DNA of 64,000 nt from Aestuariivirga sp. (GTDB taxonomy: Bacteria; Pseudomonadota; Alphaproteobacteria; Rhizobiales; Aestuariivirgaceae): assembly GCF_020252395.1 (NCBI RefSeq), contig NZ_JADCDB010000009.1, forward strand, positions 83,172-147,171. Reading direction: 5' to 3'. This document shows, in pieces, positions 46,408-54,815 of this stretch. The translations under genes were made by a program, and so were the position numbers. The notes below the pieces were generated by a model, which made no database searches, was not told the origin of the DNA, and saw only the letters and a program-made list of their open reading frames with translations. Positions within the stretch are counted from its first letter, which is position 1, and each line of letters starts with the position of its first letter.

Positions 46408-46776
46408 ATGACGGCGCATGCTCTCACGGACTCCGGCCCCCCATCCGCACCCCTTGAGGTGTGGGACGTGCAACGCCTGGCCAGCCTCCTCGCGGATGTC
46501 GGCGAGGCGGGCCTGCGTGACATCCTGCGGCTGTTCATGGCCGATCTGCCCCATCTGCAGTCGCAGTTCGAGGCCGGTCTGGTGGCGGAAGACGCCGAGG
46601 CGGCGGACGCCGTGCTGGCGGTGGTGCTCGATACTGCCGAGACGCTCGGGCTCGCGGCGCTGGCCACGCGGGTGCGCGGACTGCGGTCTGCTCCGCTCGC
46701 ACCGGATGGTCCGCTTCTTCTGGCCGCCGAGGCGGCGCGAATCCGCTTCGTTCCCTCACTCAAGCATGCTTCATAA
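46408..46776 (+). CDS. Degenerate Hpt-like helical protein
   Basis: 122 residues. DVQRLASLLADVGEAGLRDILRLFMADLPHLQSQFEAGLVAED is the Hpt four-helix start. In the segment AVVLDTAETLGLAALATRV the phospho-acceptor His and the K-G-S motif (HxxKGS) are absent; the His position is Ala or Val. It overlaps no other gene but lies 10 bp before the degenerate receiver/HD-GYP gene, so it probably modulates that protein without phosphotransfer (inference). Confidence 0.7.
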   Translation: MTAHALTDSGPPSAPLEVWDVQRLASLLADVGEAGLRDILRLFMADLPHLQSQFEAGLVAEDAEAADAVLAVVLDTAETLGLAALATRVRGLRSAPLAPDGPLLLAAEAARIRFVPSLKHAS

Positions 46777-46786
46777 GGATCATCCG

Positions 46787-47839
46787 ATGAGCGCCCGAAT
46801 CTCCGTCCTGATCGTCGACGACAACCGCACCAGCCTTGCCCTCATGGACATGCTGGTGCGCAAGCTGCCGGAATGCTCCACGCTGTTGCAGACCGATGCC
46901 CAGCTGCTGCTCGCCAGCCTGGGGCGCATCGACTATGACGTCGCGGTGGTGGCAAGCCGCATGGCTCCGCTGGACGGCATCGCGCTCGCGCAGCGCCTGA
47001 AGGACGATCCGCGATTCCGCAACAAGCCCATCCTGCTCACCGCCGATGTGCCGGATGAAGCCCTGCGCACGCGGGCCGAAGAGGCCGGCATTGCCGAGGT
47101 TCTGGGCAAGCCCATCAACCCAGTCGAATTCCGCGCCCGCATCCAGAGCCTTGCGCGTCCCCGCCATGCCGCGTCGGCCGAAGCGGGCTGGGACGACCCC
47201 GCCACAGCCTCCCAGATCAGCGCGCGAGAGGAGGAATATCTGGCAACACTGGTGAAGGTCGCGGGCTGCAGGGACGTGGAGTCGCCCATGCACGGCCAGC
47301 GTATGGCCCGATATTGCGCTATCCTCGCGCATAATCTGGGCATGCCCGAGGAGTTCTGCCACGACATCCGCCACGCAGCGCCGCTGCACGACATCGGCAA
47401 GGCGGGCCTGAGCGATGCGCTGCTGCGCAAGGCGGGTTTCCTTTCACCCGAGGAGCGCAAGGCGATGGAGGAGCACACCCGCATCGGCCACGACATGCTC
47501 AAGGGCAGCCGCTCGCGCGTGTTCCGCATGGCGGCCGAAATCGCCCTCACGCATCACGAACGCTGGGATGGTTCGGGCTATCCACAGCGGCTGCGCGCCG
47601 AGCAGATTCCGCTCGTCGGCCGCATCGCCGCCGTGGCCGATGTGTTCGACGCGCTGACCAGCGTGCGTTCGTACAAGACCCCATGGTCAGTCGCCAACGC
47701 CTTGACCTTCCTCCATGACAACGCCGGCGAGCAGTTCGACCCCGCCTGTGTTGCCGCCTTCGAAAGCGCCCGCGACGAGATTGCCCAGGTGATGCGCGCC
47801 ATGCCCGACCCTGAAGACGACGCCGCCGACGCGGCTTAG
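46787..47839 (+). CDS. Degenerate-receiver HD-GYP phosphodiesterase (c-di-GMP)
   Basis: 350 residues. Residues 5-122 form a receiver domain with acidic pair VDDN and Lys in GKPINP, but the phospho-acceptor Asp is replaced by Ser (VVASRMAP instead of LLDxxMP). Residues 150-335 form an HD-GYP domain: HDIGKAGL, HTRIGHDML, HHERWDGSGYPQ (HHExxDGxGYP) and ADVFDALTS, all intact. It should hydrolyse c-di-GMP. AAGGA lies upstream of the ATG at 46787. Confidence 0.9.
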   Translation: MSARISVLIVDDNRTSLALMDMLVRKLPECSTLLQTDAQLLLASLGRIDYDVAVVASRMAPLDGIALAQRLKDDPRFRNKPILLTADVPDEALRTRAEEAGIAEVLGKPINPVEFRARIQSLARPRHAASAEAGWDDPATASQISAREEEYLATLVKVAGCRDVESPMHGQRMARYCAILAHNLGMPEEFCHDIRHAAPLHDIGKAGLSDALLRKAGFLSPEERKAMEEHTRIGHDMLKGSRSRVFRMAAEIALTHHERWDGSGYPQRLRAEQIPLVGRIAAVADVFDALTSVRSYKTPWSVANALTFLHDNAGEQFDPACVAAFESARDEIAQVMRAMPDPEDDAADAA

Positions 47840-48372
47840 CGCCACGGCCCATCACGTGCATGGCAGTCAAGGGCGGAGAGTTGCGCCAGCCTTCGAACCT
47901 GGTGCATCTTCCGCTTCGCAACCGCATTCGCTTGCTTGCCCCATGCTTGAGGCAGGCCAGGACAAGGCAAACACCCTTCCGCCGCAAGCGGATGCACGAG
48001 GCGTCCATGCGCCGTTGTGACGCGCGTGCTGGGGCCGGATTCGCCCTCCTCCGGCGTGCCGCTGCCGCTGTGAATTCCGGCTGCGCCCAACCGGAGCCCA
48101 GCATGGCGTGAGCAATATCGGCGAGGACCGCGCTCACGCGGCGGAAATCATGCGGGGCACTGGCCACCAGCTCGCGAATCGGCGGCGTCAGGCGAGCGTC
48201 CGGCAGTTTCCGGATGCCGCGTTCGGCCGCGAGCTTCAGGAGGAAATCGGAGAAGGGATTGCCCTTGCCGGCATCGGCCTTCAGCTGCAGCCTCTCGGGG
48301 CTGGCCTTGTGGATCGGCTAGCCTGGGCGCAGTTCAACCTGCAGCGTTTCCCGGGAGGTCTGCGGCGACCGG
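47840..48372. other. Intergenic region with a gene remnant
   Basis: 533 bp holding no intact gene. The minus strand at about 48080-48415 retains a coding-like stretch described as a pseudogene. The rest shows no recognisable feature. Confidence 0.4.
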
Positions 48373-48415
48373 ATGTTGCGCTTGCTCCAGAATTTCGCTT
48401 CAAAGGCCGGTGTGC
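48080..48415 (-). pseudogene. Remnant of an unidentified gene
   Basis: The minus strand reads AFEAKFWSKRNIRSPQTSRE...LRPG, a TAG stop, and then continues in the same frame with IHKASPERLQLKADAGKG, FSDFLLKLAAERGIRKLPDA and LVASAPHDFRRVSAVLADIA. The protein-like composition across an internal stop suggests a broken gene. The family is not recognised. It overlaps the start region of the GIY-YIG gene on the other strand. Confidence 0.45.
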
Positions 48416-48714
48416 AAGCGGACACTCCAGACTGCCAGAACGAAAACGCGAACGGGCCGCCGGGTTTTGTTTATGTGCTCGGCGCGCTTACGCCGCATGG
48501 CGTACGAACCTATGTGGGATGGACGCTCGACCCCTCGCGCCGTCTTGCGCAGCATAACTCCGGCGCGGGTGCGAAGTCCACTCACGGGCGGCAGTGGACA
48601 TTGCTCTACGTCGAGAAACTCGACACCCGCATCGCCGCCATGAGCCGCGAGTGGCGCCTGAAACGCAACCGCCGCTTCCGCAGCGAACTGGCGCGCTGCC
48701 TGATGGAGCCATAG
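48373..48714 (+). CDS. GIY-YIG nuclease family protein
   Basis: About 113 residues. The GIY-YIG pair is FVYVLG...RTYVGWTLDPSRRLAQHNSG, with catalytic Arg in PSRRLAQHN and Glu in LLYVEKL. The YhbQ-like small form has unclear function in DNA processing. The first 30 residues lie outside the domain; a GTG at 48412 is a plausible true start. Confidence 0.82.
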   Translation: MLRLLQNFASKAGVQADTPDCQNENANGPPGFVYVLGALTPHGVRTYVGWTLDPSRRLAQHNSGAGAKSTHGRQWTLLYVEKLDTRIAAMSREWRLKRNRRFRSELARCLMEP

Positions 48715-48797
48715 CCTGCTGCATTCCATATTCCTCTGGTGCCGGGACGCGAGTCGTACTACCGTTTTATTTGATCTATGTGACAGGAGGCACGGCC

Positions 48798-49154
48798 ATG
48801 CTCAAGACACTCATCCGCGTTTCCACCGCCGGTCTGGCGCTTGTCGCCTCCGTTGTGGTGACCGCGCCCGGCTTCACGACCAGCGCCGAAGCCGCGACCA
48901 ATGTTTCGGCCCAGCGTAGCCGCCAGTGCTCGCAGGAGGCGCGCCGCTATGCCGACCGCAACACCCGCCGCACCACCGCTGCGGGCGCCGCCGGCGGCGC
49001 CGCCATCGGCGCAATTGCCAGCGGCAGCCGCCGCAACACCGGGCGCAATGCCGGACGCGGCGCGCTCATCGGCGGCGGCGCGGGTCTGCTCGCCTCCACC
49101 AGCCGCTGGCAGGTTTATTACAACTACTCCTACCGCAACTGCGTGCGGCGGTAA
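48798..49154 (+). CDS. Glycine-zipper small exported protein (118 aa)
   Basis: Signal peptide (LIRVSTAGLALVASVVVTAPG), a Cys, then a Gly/Ala zipper (AAGAAGGAAIGAIASGS and GRGALIGGGAGLLAS), ending in Tyr/Cys-rich SYRNCVRR. AGGAGG lies upstream of the ATG. Glycine-zipper proteins are envelope-associated; function unknown. Confidence 0.75.
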   Translation: MLKTLIRVSTAGLALVASVVVTAPGFTTSAEAATNVSAQRSRQCSQEARRYADRNTRRTTAAGAAGGAAIGAIASGSRRNTGRNAGRGALIGGGAGLLASTSRWQVYYNYSYRNCVRR

Positions 49155-49251
49155 CTTCGCGCCGTCACATAATTGCCACTCCGTGAAGGCGCAATGCCGT
49201 ATTGCCACCTTGAACGAAGCGATTGCGGAATGAGCGGACGACAGCGACTGA

Positions 49252-50232
49252 ATGACATTGCGTGATCCAGACCTTGCGGCGGCCCCCTTCCATGCTTCCC
49301 CGGCACCCGGGATGATGTTCGTGCCGGGCGGCGAATTTCTCATGGGGTCTGACCGGCACTATCCGGAGGAGAGGCCAGCGCACCGCGTGCTGGTCGACGG
49401 CTTCTGGATCGACGTGGCGCCAGTCACCAATCGCGAATTCTCGCGCTTCGTGGACGAGACCGGTTACGTGACCTTCGCCGAGATCGCGCCAGACCCCAAA
49501 GACTATCCCGGCATCCTGCCCGAGATGCTGAAGCCGGGCTCCATGGTGTTCTCACCGCCCAATCACCCGGTCGACCTTGCCAACCATGCCAACTGGTGGA
49601 CCTTCACTACCGGCGCCGACTGGCGCCACCCTTACGGGCCTGACAGCTCTCTCGACGGAATCGAGGATCATCCCGCCGTTCACATTTCCTACCCCGATGC
49701 GGAGGCCTATGCCGCGTGGGCCGGCAAATCGCTGCCGACCGAGAGCGAGTGGGAACGCGCGGCGCGCGGCGGCATTGAGGGCGCGGAATTCGCCTGGGGC
49801 GACGAGCTCGTTCCCGGCGGACGCCACATGGCCAATACCTGGCAGGGGCAATTCCCGTGGCAGAACCTCGCCGAGGATGGCTACAAGCGCACCTCGCCCG
49901 TGGGCGCCTACCCGGCCAACCCCTACGGCCTTTACGACATGATCGGCAATGTCTGGGAGTGGACCACCGATTGGTATTCGGAACAGCACGCGCCCACCCA
50001 GAAGAGCTGCTGCGTTCCTGCCAACCCCCGCGGCGTGAGCGAGGCACAGAGCTATGACCCGCGCCAGCCGCAGTTCAGGATTCCGCGCAAGGTGGTCAAG
50101 GGCGGTTCGCATCTTTGCGCGCCGAACTATTGCCGCCGTTACCGCCCCGCGGCGCGGCATGCGCAGCCCATCGACACCGCCATGAGCCATGTCGGCTTCC
50201 GCTGCATCAAGCGCATGGAGAAGACAGGCTGA
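49252..50232 (+). CDS. Formylglycine-generating enzyme family protein
   Basis: 326 residues. GEFLMGSDRHYPEERPAHRV, VAPVTNREFSRFVDETGY, YAAWAGKSLPTESEWERAARGG and GNVWEWTTDWYSEQH are FGE blocks. C289 and C294 in GGSHLCAPNYCRRYRPAAR are the copper-binding catalytic Cys pair. The enzyme oxidises an active-site Cys of sulfatases to formylglycine. The adjacent operon encodes a type I sulfatase with CTAGR as its target. The stop overlaps the next start (TGATG). Confidence 0.95.
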   Translation: MTLRDPDLAAAPFHASPAPGMMFVPGGEFLMGSDRHYPEERPAHRVLVDGFWIDVAPVTNREFSRFVDETGYVTFAEIAPDPKDYPGILPEMLKPGSMVFSPPNHPVDLANHANWWTFTTGADWRHPYGPDSSLDGIEDHPAVHISYPDAEAYAAWAGKSLPTESEWERAARGGIEGAEFAWGDELVPGGRHMANTWQGQFPWQNLAEDGYKRTSPVGAYPANPYGLYDMIGNVWEWTTDWYSEQHAPTQKSCCVPANPRGVSEAQSYDPRQPQFRIPRKVVKGGSHLCAPNYCRRYRPAARHAQPIDTAMSHVGFRCIKRMEKTG

Positions 50233-50738
50233 TGGCGAGGGCCGCGACCAGGACGCAGCTTGTACTCGCCCAGCTCGCGGCGGCTCTTGTCATCATCCTG
50301 GCTCTCCTCGGTCTCGTGCTGCATGGCTTCTCGGCGGAGGTGAGGGAGCGCGTCTTCACCTCGATCGTCGAACGTCCCGGCGGCCCCATGACCTTCCGCT
50401 TCATCCTGCAGCCGGTGATGGCCGGCCTGCTCGCCGCCGCCGATGGGGTGCGCGATGCGCGCGGCGGGGCGGCCCCCTATTTCTGGAGCCTTGTCACCGG
50501 CTCCGCGCCGCGCGCCGGCCGGCTCTACGACGGCATCATCGCCACATCGCGCGTCATCCTGCTCGGCCTTGCCATGGACGTCATCTATCAGCTGATCGTG
50601 TTCAAGAGCTTCTATCCCGGCGAGGCGGCGATTGTGGCGGTGCTGCTCGCCTTCGTGCCCTATCTCCTGCTGCGGGGGCCCTTCCAGCGGCTGGCGCGGC
50701 TCATGGGCGTTGGCGCTTCAGAGAAGGACAAGACATGA
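50232..50738 (+). CDS. Hypothetical membrane protein in FGE/sulfatase operon (168 aa)
   Basis: Spans LVLAQLAAALVIILALLGLVLHGF, FRFILQPVMAGLLAAADG, RVILLGLAMDVIYQLIVF and AAIVAVLLAFVPYLLLRG. Conserved-looking charged loop segments (DGVRDARGGAAPYFW). No family recognised with certainty. Coupled to the FGE gene (shared A) and to the DUF202 gene (ATGA overlap). It may assist sulfatase maturation or location (inference). Confidence 0.75.
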   Translation: MARAATRTQLVLAQLAAALVIILALLGLVLHGFSAEVRERVFTSIVERPGGPMTFRFILQPVMAGLLAAADGVRDARGGAAPYFWSLVTGSAPRAGRLYDGIIATSRVILLGLAMDVIYQLIVFKSFYPGEAAIVAVLLAFVPYLLLRGPFQRLARLMGVGASEKDKT

Positions 50739-51175
50739 GCGAGACACCCGCCACCGGCGACGGGCGCTTCACCGTCAAAGTCACGGCGGAAGCGCATTTC
50801 GCCTGGATGCGGACACGCTTCGCGGTGGAGCGCACCATTCTTGCCTGGATTCGCACCGCGGTGTCGCTCATCGCCTTCGGCTTCACCATCGTCCAGTTTT
50901 TCGAGCGCATGCAGGCCATTCCGGGTGCGGCGCCCGCGGTCTACCCCAATGCGCCGAACTATCTGGGCCTCGCGCTGATCGGCGCCGGCATCGGCTCGCT
51001 TGTCGTGTCGATGTGGGAGTACCGCTGGACCATCGGATATCTTTGGAGCGGCGATTACGCAACCATCGCCGGCATGACGCCGGAGGGCCGCAAGTCCCCC
51101 GTCATCGCCGTGGCGCTGGTGCTGTTGCTGGTGGGCATCTTCGCCTTCATGAGCGTGCTTCTGCGACTGATCTGA
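50735..51175 (+). CDS. YidH/DUF202 family membrane protein
   Basis: 146 residues with three spans. Typical DUF202 start FAWMRTRFAVERTILAWIRTAVSLIAFGFTIVQF, then LGLALIGAGIGSLVVSMWEYR and IAVALVLLLVGIFAFMSVLLRL. Function unknown in the family. ATGA-coupled to the upstream membrane gene and 31 bp before the sulfatase gene. Confidence 0.92.
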   Translation: MSETPATGDGRFTVKVTAEAHFAWMRTRFAVERTILAWIRTAVSLIAFGFTIVQFFERMQAIPGAAPAVYPNAPNYLGLALIGAGIGSLVVSMWEYRWTIGYLWSGDYATIAGMTPEGRKSPVIAVALVLLLVGIFAFMSVLLRLI

Positions 51176-51206
51176 CCAAACTCAACTTCAACTGGGAGAC
51201 GACGCG

Positions 51207-52715
51207 ATGGCGACCACGCCTAAGAAGACCAAGAAGCCCAACATCCTCGTGTTGTGGGGTGACGACATCGGCTGGTGGAACATCAGCTACAACAGCCGCG
51301 GCCAGATGGGCTATCGCACGCCCAACATCGACCGCATCGGCAACGAGGGCGTGGCCTTCACCGATTACTATGGCCAGCAGAGCTGCACCGCCGGCCGCGC
51401 CGCCTTCCTCTGCGGCCAAAACCCGATCCGCACCGGCCTCACCAAGGTGGGAATGCCCGGCGCCGACGTTGGCCTCCAGAAGGAAGACCCGACCATCGCC
51501 GAGTTGCTCAAGCCGCATGGCTACCGCACCGGCCAGTTCGGCAAGAACCATCTGGGCGACAAGGACGAGTTCCTGCCGACACTGCATGGCTTCGACGAGT
51601 TCTTCGGCAATCTCTACCACCTCAACGCCGAGGAAGAGCCGGAGGACCCGGACTATCCGAAGGACCCCAATTTCAAGAAGCGCTTCGGCCCGCGCGGCGT
51701 CATCCACAGCTGGGCAGACGGCAAGGGCGGACAGAAGATCGAGGACACGGGGCCCCTCACCAGGAAGCGCATGGAGACCATCGACGACGAGGTGACGGAG
51801 CACGCGCTGCGCTTCATCAAGGATGCGAACAAGGCAGATGAGCCGTTCTTCGTCTGGTACAACACCACCGGCATGCACTTCCGCACCCATTGCGCCCCCA
51901 AGCACAAGGGTAAGAGCAACGGTCAGGGCGACTACAACGACGTGATGGTGGCCCATGACGAGAATATCGGCCGCATGCTGGACGTGCTCGACGATCTCGG
52001 CATCGCGGACGACACCATCGTCATGTACTCCACCGACAATGGCGTGCACTACAATACCTGGCCCGACGCCGGCATCACGCCGTTCCGCTCGGAAAAGAAC
52101 ACCAACTGGGAAGGCGGCTGGCGCGTGCCGGCCTTCCTGCGCTGGCCCAGGCACATCCCGGCGGGCTCGGTGGTGAATGGCATCGTCTCGCACCAGGACA
52201 TGCTGCCCACCTTCCTTTCGGCGGCGGGCGAGCCCGACATCAAGGAAAAACTTCTCAAGGGCCACAAGGCCGGCAAGATGACCTACAAGGTCCACCTCGA
52301 CGGCTACGACATGCTGCCCTATCTCACCGGAAAGGCGAAGGAGAGCCCGCGCAACGCCTTCTTCTACATCAGCGACGACGGCGACATCCTCGCCATCCGC
52401 ATGCAGGACTGGAAGGTGGTGCTGATGGAGCAGCGCGCCAAGACGCTGCAGTGCTGGTTCGAGCCCTTCGTGAAGCTGCGCGCGCCGAAAATGTTCAACC
52501 TCCGGCGCGACCCGTTCGAGCGGGCGGACGAGAATTCGAACACCTACTGGGACTGGGTGATCAGCCACGCCTACATCGTCTATGCGATGCAGGGCGCGGT
52601 GGCCGGCCAGATCGAGAATTTCAAGAAGTTCCCGCCGCGCCAAAAGCCCGCGTCGTTCAACCTCGACGCCGTGATGCGCACGCTTGAGGAATCGACCTCC
52701 AGCGCCAACCACTGA
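51207..52715 (+). CDS. Type I sulfatase (arylsulfatase family)
   Basis: 502 residues. NILVLWGDDIGWWN supplies metal Asp ligands, and C60 in SCTAGRAAFL (CxAxR) is the formylglycine site converted by the FGE encoded in the same operon. GKNHLGDKDEFLP and MYSTDNGVHYN give later metal and substrate residues. No signal peptide is visible, so it is probably cytoplasmic, consistent with aerobic FGE acting in the cytoplasm. Substrate is unknown. Confidence 0.94.
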   Translation: MATTPKKTKKPNILVLWGDDIGWWNISYNSRGQMGYRTPNIDRIGNEGVAFTDYYGQQSCTAGRAAFLCGQNPIRTGLTKVGMPGADVGLQKEDPTIAELLKPHGYRTGQFGKNHLGDKDEFLPTLHGFDEFFGNLYHLNAEEEPEDPDYPKDPNFKKRFGPRGVIHSWADGKGGQKIEDTGPLTRKRMETIDDEVTEHALRFIKDANKADEPFFVWYNTTGMHFRTHCAPKHKGKSNGQGDYNDVMVAHDENIGRMLDVLDDLGIADDTIVMYSTDNGVHYNTWPDAGITPFRSEKNTNWEGGWRVPAFLRWPRHIPAGSVVNGIVSHQDMLPTFLSAAGEPDIKEKLLKGHKAGKMTYKVHLDGYDMLPYLTGKAKESPRNAFFYISDDGDILAIRMQDWKVVLMEQRAKTLQCWFEPFVKLRAPKMFNLRRDPFERADENSNTYWDWVISHAYIVYAMQGAVAGQIENFKKFPPRQKPASFNLDAVMRTLEESTSSANH

Positions 52716-52725
52716 GGCTGAGACA

Positions 52726-52753
52726 ACCCACGTCCGGTTCGCCGGACGTGGGT
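52726..52753 (+). terminator. Perfect hairpin after the sulfatase gene
   Basis: 12-bp perfect stem (ACCCACGTCCGG/CCGGACGTGGGT) closing on a TTCG tetraloop, 11 bp after the stop. Very stable, but no T run follows. Confidence 0.75.
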
Positions 52754-52891
52754 GCGTCCTGCCTGCGTTGCGCGCAATGGCCAGCCGCTTGAAGCGCGGT
52801 CCCCCAGCCCCTTATCGGAATCAAGCCTTCAACCTTACCGGAATTTTGCCCCGCCCCCGGCGATCGCATGATCGATCCGTCCACAAAGAAG

Positions 52892-52966
52892 TGGCGCGCC
52901 CTACGGGAGTCGAACCCGTCTTTACAACGTGAAAGGCTGTCGTCCTAACCGATAGACGAAGGGCGC
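52892..52966 (-). tRNA. tRNA-Glu(TTC)
   Basis: 75 nt with encoded CCA. Acceptor GCGCCCT/AGGGCGC, anticodon stem ACAGC/GTTGT with loop CTTTCAC (anticodon TTC), T-loop TTCGACT. Confidence 0.95.
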
Positions 52967-53018
52967 TCTCGCTTGCGAGAGCCCGGTCTATAAGGGGGTT
53001 CGGCAGGCTTGGCAAGCC

Positions 53019-54815
53019 TCACGAAATGCGTGCGGCATCCTCGATGTGGAGGCAGGGGACGCGGCTGCCGGACCAGTCGTCGATCGTCAGCCGGCCGGCA
53101 ACATGCAGCGCTAACTGCTTCTCGCTCAACAACAATTCGCCAAGCTCGGTGCCGATCGCGCGAAACGCCACGGCCTTCAGCTTCTTGCCGTCGGCGGCGG
53201 CGATGGTGCAGCGGATGTGGTCGCCCCCCGCAGGTGCGGCATAGAGCACCCGGTGCGCCGGGAAGGCGAAGATGGGTGACGGATGGGCCGTGCCGTAGGG
53301 GCCTGCCTGTTCCAGAAGCTCGATCAGCTCCAGCGTCGCCGCCCCCGCCGTGAGTGCTGCATCGATTGCCAGCGCCCGATCCTGGGCGGCGGCCACCTGG
53401 GGTCCCAGCCGCTCCTCGAGGAAAGCGCGCAAGTCGCCCAATCGCGGCGTCTCGACGGTGAGGCCTGCCGCCATGGCGTGGCCGCCGCCCTTGACGGTCA
53501 GCCCCGCCTCGAAGGCCTCGCGCACGGCGGAGCCGATGTCCACACCCGGCACCGAGCGGCCCGACCCCGAGGCGAGCTTGCCTTCTCGGTCCTCCGCCAG
53601 CACGAAGCTTGGCAGGGAGAATCGCTCCTTGAGCCGCGCCGCGGCAAGCCCCACAACGCCCGGATGCCAGCCCTTGCCCGAGACGACGAGCACGCTGCCG
53701 CGACGCTCCTTGCCCAGCATGTTGTCGGCCTGGATCATCGCCTGATCGACGACGGCGAGCTCGATCTCCTGGCGCTCGCGGTTCAGCCGCTCGAGCTCCT
53801 GCGCGATCTGCGCGGCCTCGCCCTTGTCCTGAGTGGTCAGCAAGTTGAGCGCCATCGCCGCATTGCCGATGCGGCCTGCCGCATTGATGCGCGGGCCCAG
53901 CAGGTAGCCCAGCGCGTATGTGTCGGGCTTGCGCTTCAGCCGCGCCACATCGGCGAGGCAGGCGAGGCCTGGATTCTCGCGCCGCGCCATGATCTTGAGG
54001 CCTTGCGTGACATAGGCGCGGTTGAGGCCCTTGAGCGGCACCACGTCGCAGATTGTGGCGAGGCTCACCAGCTCCAGCCACCGCAGCATGTTGGGCTCCG
54101 GCCTGCTCCCGCCATACCAGCCCTTCAGCCGCAAGAGCTTATTGACGGTGGCGATGAAGATCATCGTCACGCCGGCGGCGCAGAGATAGCCGAGGCCCGA
54201 GGTATCGTCCTGCCGGTTGGGGTTGATGACGGCATACGCCTCGGGAAGAATTTCGCCGGCCTGGTGATGGTCGACGATGATTGCCGTCATCCCCAGCTCC
54301 GCGGCGCGCAGCAGCGGATCATGCGCCATCACCCCGCAGTCGAGTGTCACAAGCACCTGGGCCCCCTGCGCCTTCAGGCTCTCGACCGCCATGAGGCTCG
54401 GGCCATAGCCTTCGGTGAGCCGGTCCGGAATATGCACGGCGCAGGTCGAGCCCACCGCCTTCAGAAACAGCAACAGCATCGCGGCGGAAGATACTCCGTC
54501 CACGTCGTAATCCGCGATGGCGCCGATCTTCTCGCCCGCGGCGATCGCCTCCGCCAGCCGCGCCGCACCCTTCTCCATGTCGCGCAGGGCCGAGGGTTGC
54601 GGCATCAGCGTGCGGATGGTCGGGTTGAGGAAGGCGTCGGCCTCATCCGCGCCAACGCCGCGCGCGGCAAGCACGCGGCCGATGATCTCAGGCAAATCAT
54701 GGCGCTGCGAGATCGCCTCGGCGTTCCTCTGGTCGTCGAGCCGCGCCTTCCAGCGCCGGGCCGACGCCGAGCGTTCGACGCCGAGGAAGGGACGTGGCTT
54801 CGCGCCGGTGGTCAA
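53019..54815 (-). CDS. recJ: Single-stranded-DNA-specific exonuclease RecJ
   Basis: 598 residues. DHH family: DYDVDGVSSAAM (motif I), VTLDCGV, IVDHHQAGE (DHH), INPNRQDD, GPRINAAGRIGNA, and the DHHA1 motif VKGGGHAMAAG. RecJ degrades 5' ends of single-stranded DNA in recombination and repair. It overlaps the hom stop by 4 bp and is followed by tRNA-Glu. Confidence 0.97.
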   Translation of the reverse strand: MTTGAKPRPFLGVERSASARRWKARLDDQRNAEAISQRHDLPEIIGRVLAARGVGADEADAFLNPTIRTLMPQPSALRDMEKGAARLAEAIAAGEKIGAIADYDVDGVSSAAMLLLFLKAVGSTCAVHIPDRLTEGYGPSLMAVESLKAQGAQVLVTLDCGVMAHDPLLRAAELGMTAIIVDHHQAGEILPEAYAVINPNRQDDTSGLGYLCAAGVTMIFIATVNKLLRLKGWYGGSRPEPNMLRWLELVSLATICDVVPLKGLNRAYVTQGLKIMARRENPGLACLADVARLKRKPDTYALGYLLGPRINAAGRIGNAAMALNLLTTQDKGEAAQIAQELERLNRERQEIELAVVDQAMIQADNMLGKERRGSVLVVSGKGWHPGVVGLAAARLKERFSLPSFVLAEDREGKLASGSGRSVPGVDIGSAVREAFEAGLTVKGGGHAMAAGLTVETPRLGDLRAFLEERLGPQVAAAQDRALAIDAALTAGAATLELIELLEQAGPYGTAHPSPIFAFPAHRVLYAAPAGGDHIRCTIAAADGKKLKAVAFRAIGTELGELLLSEKQLALHVAGRLTIDDWSGSRVPCLHIEDAARIS

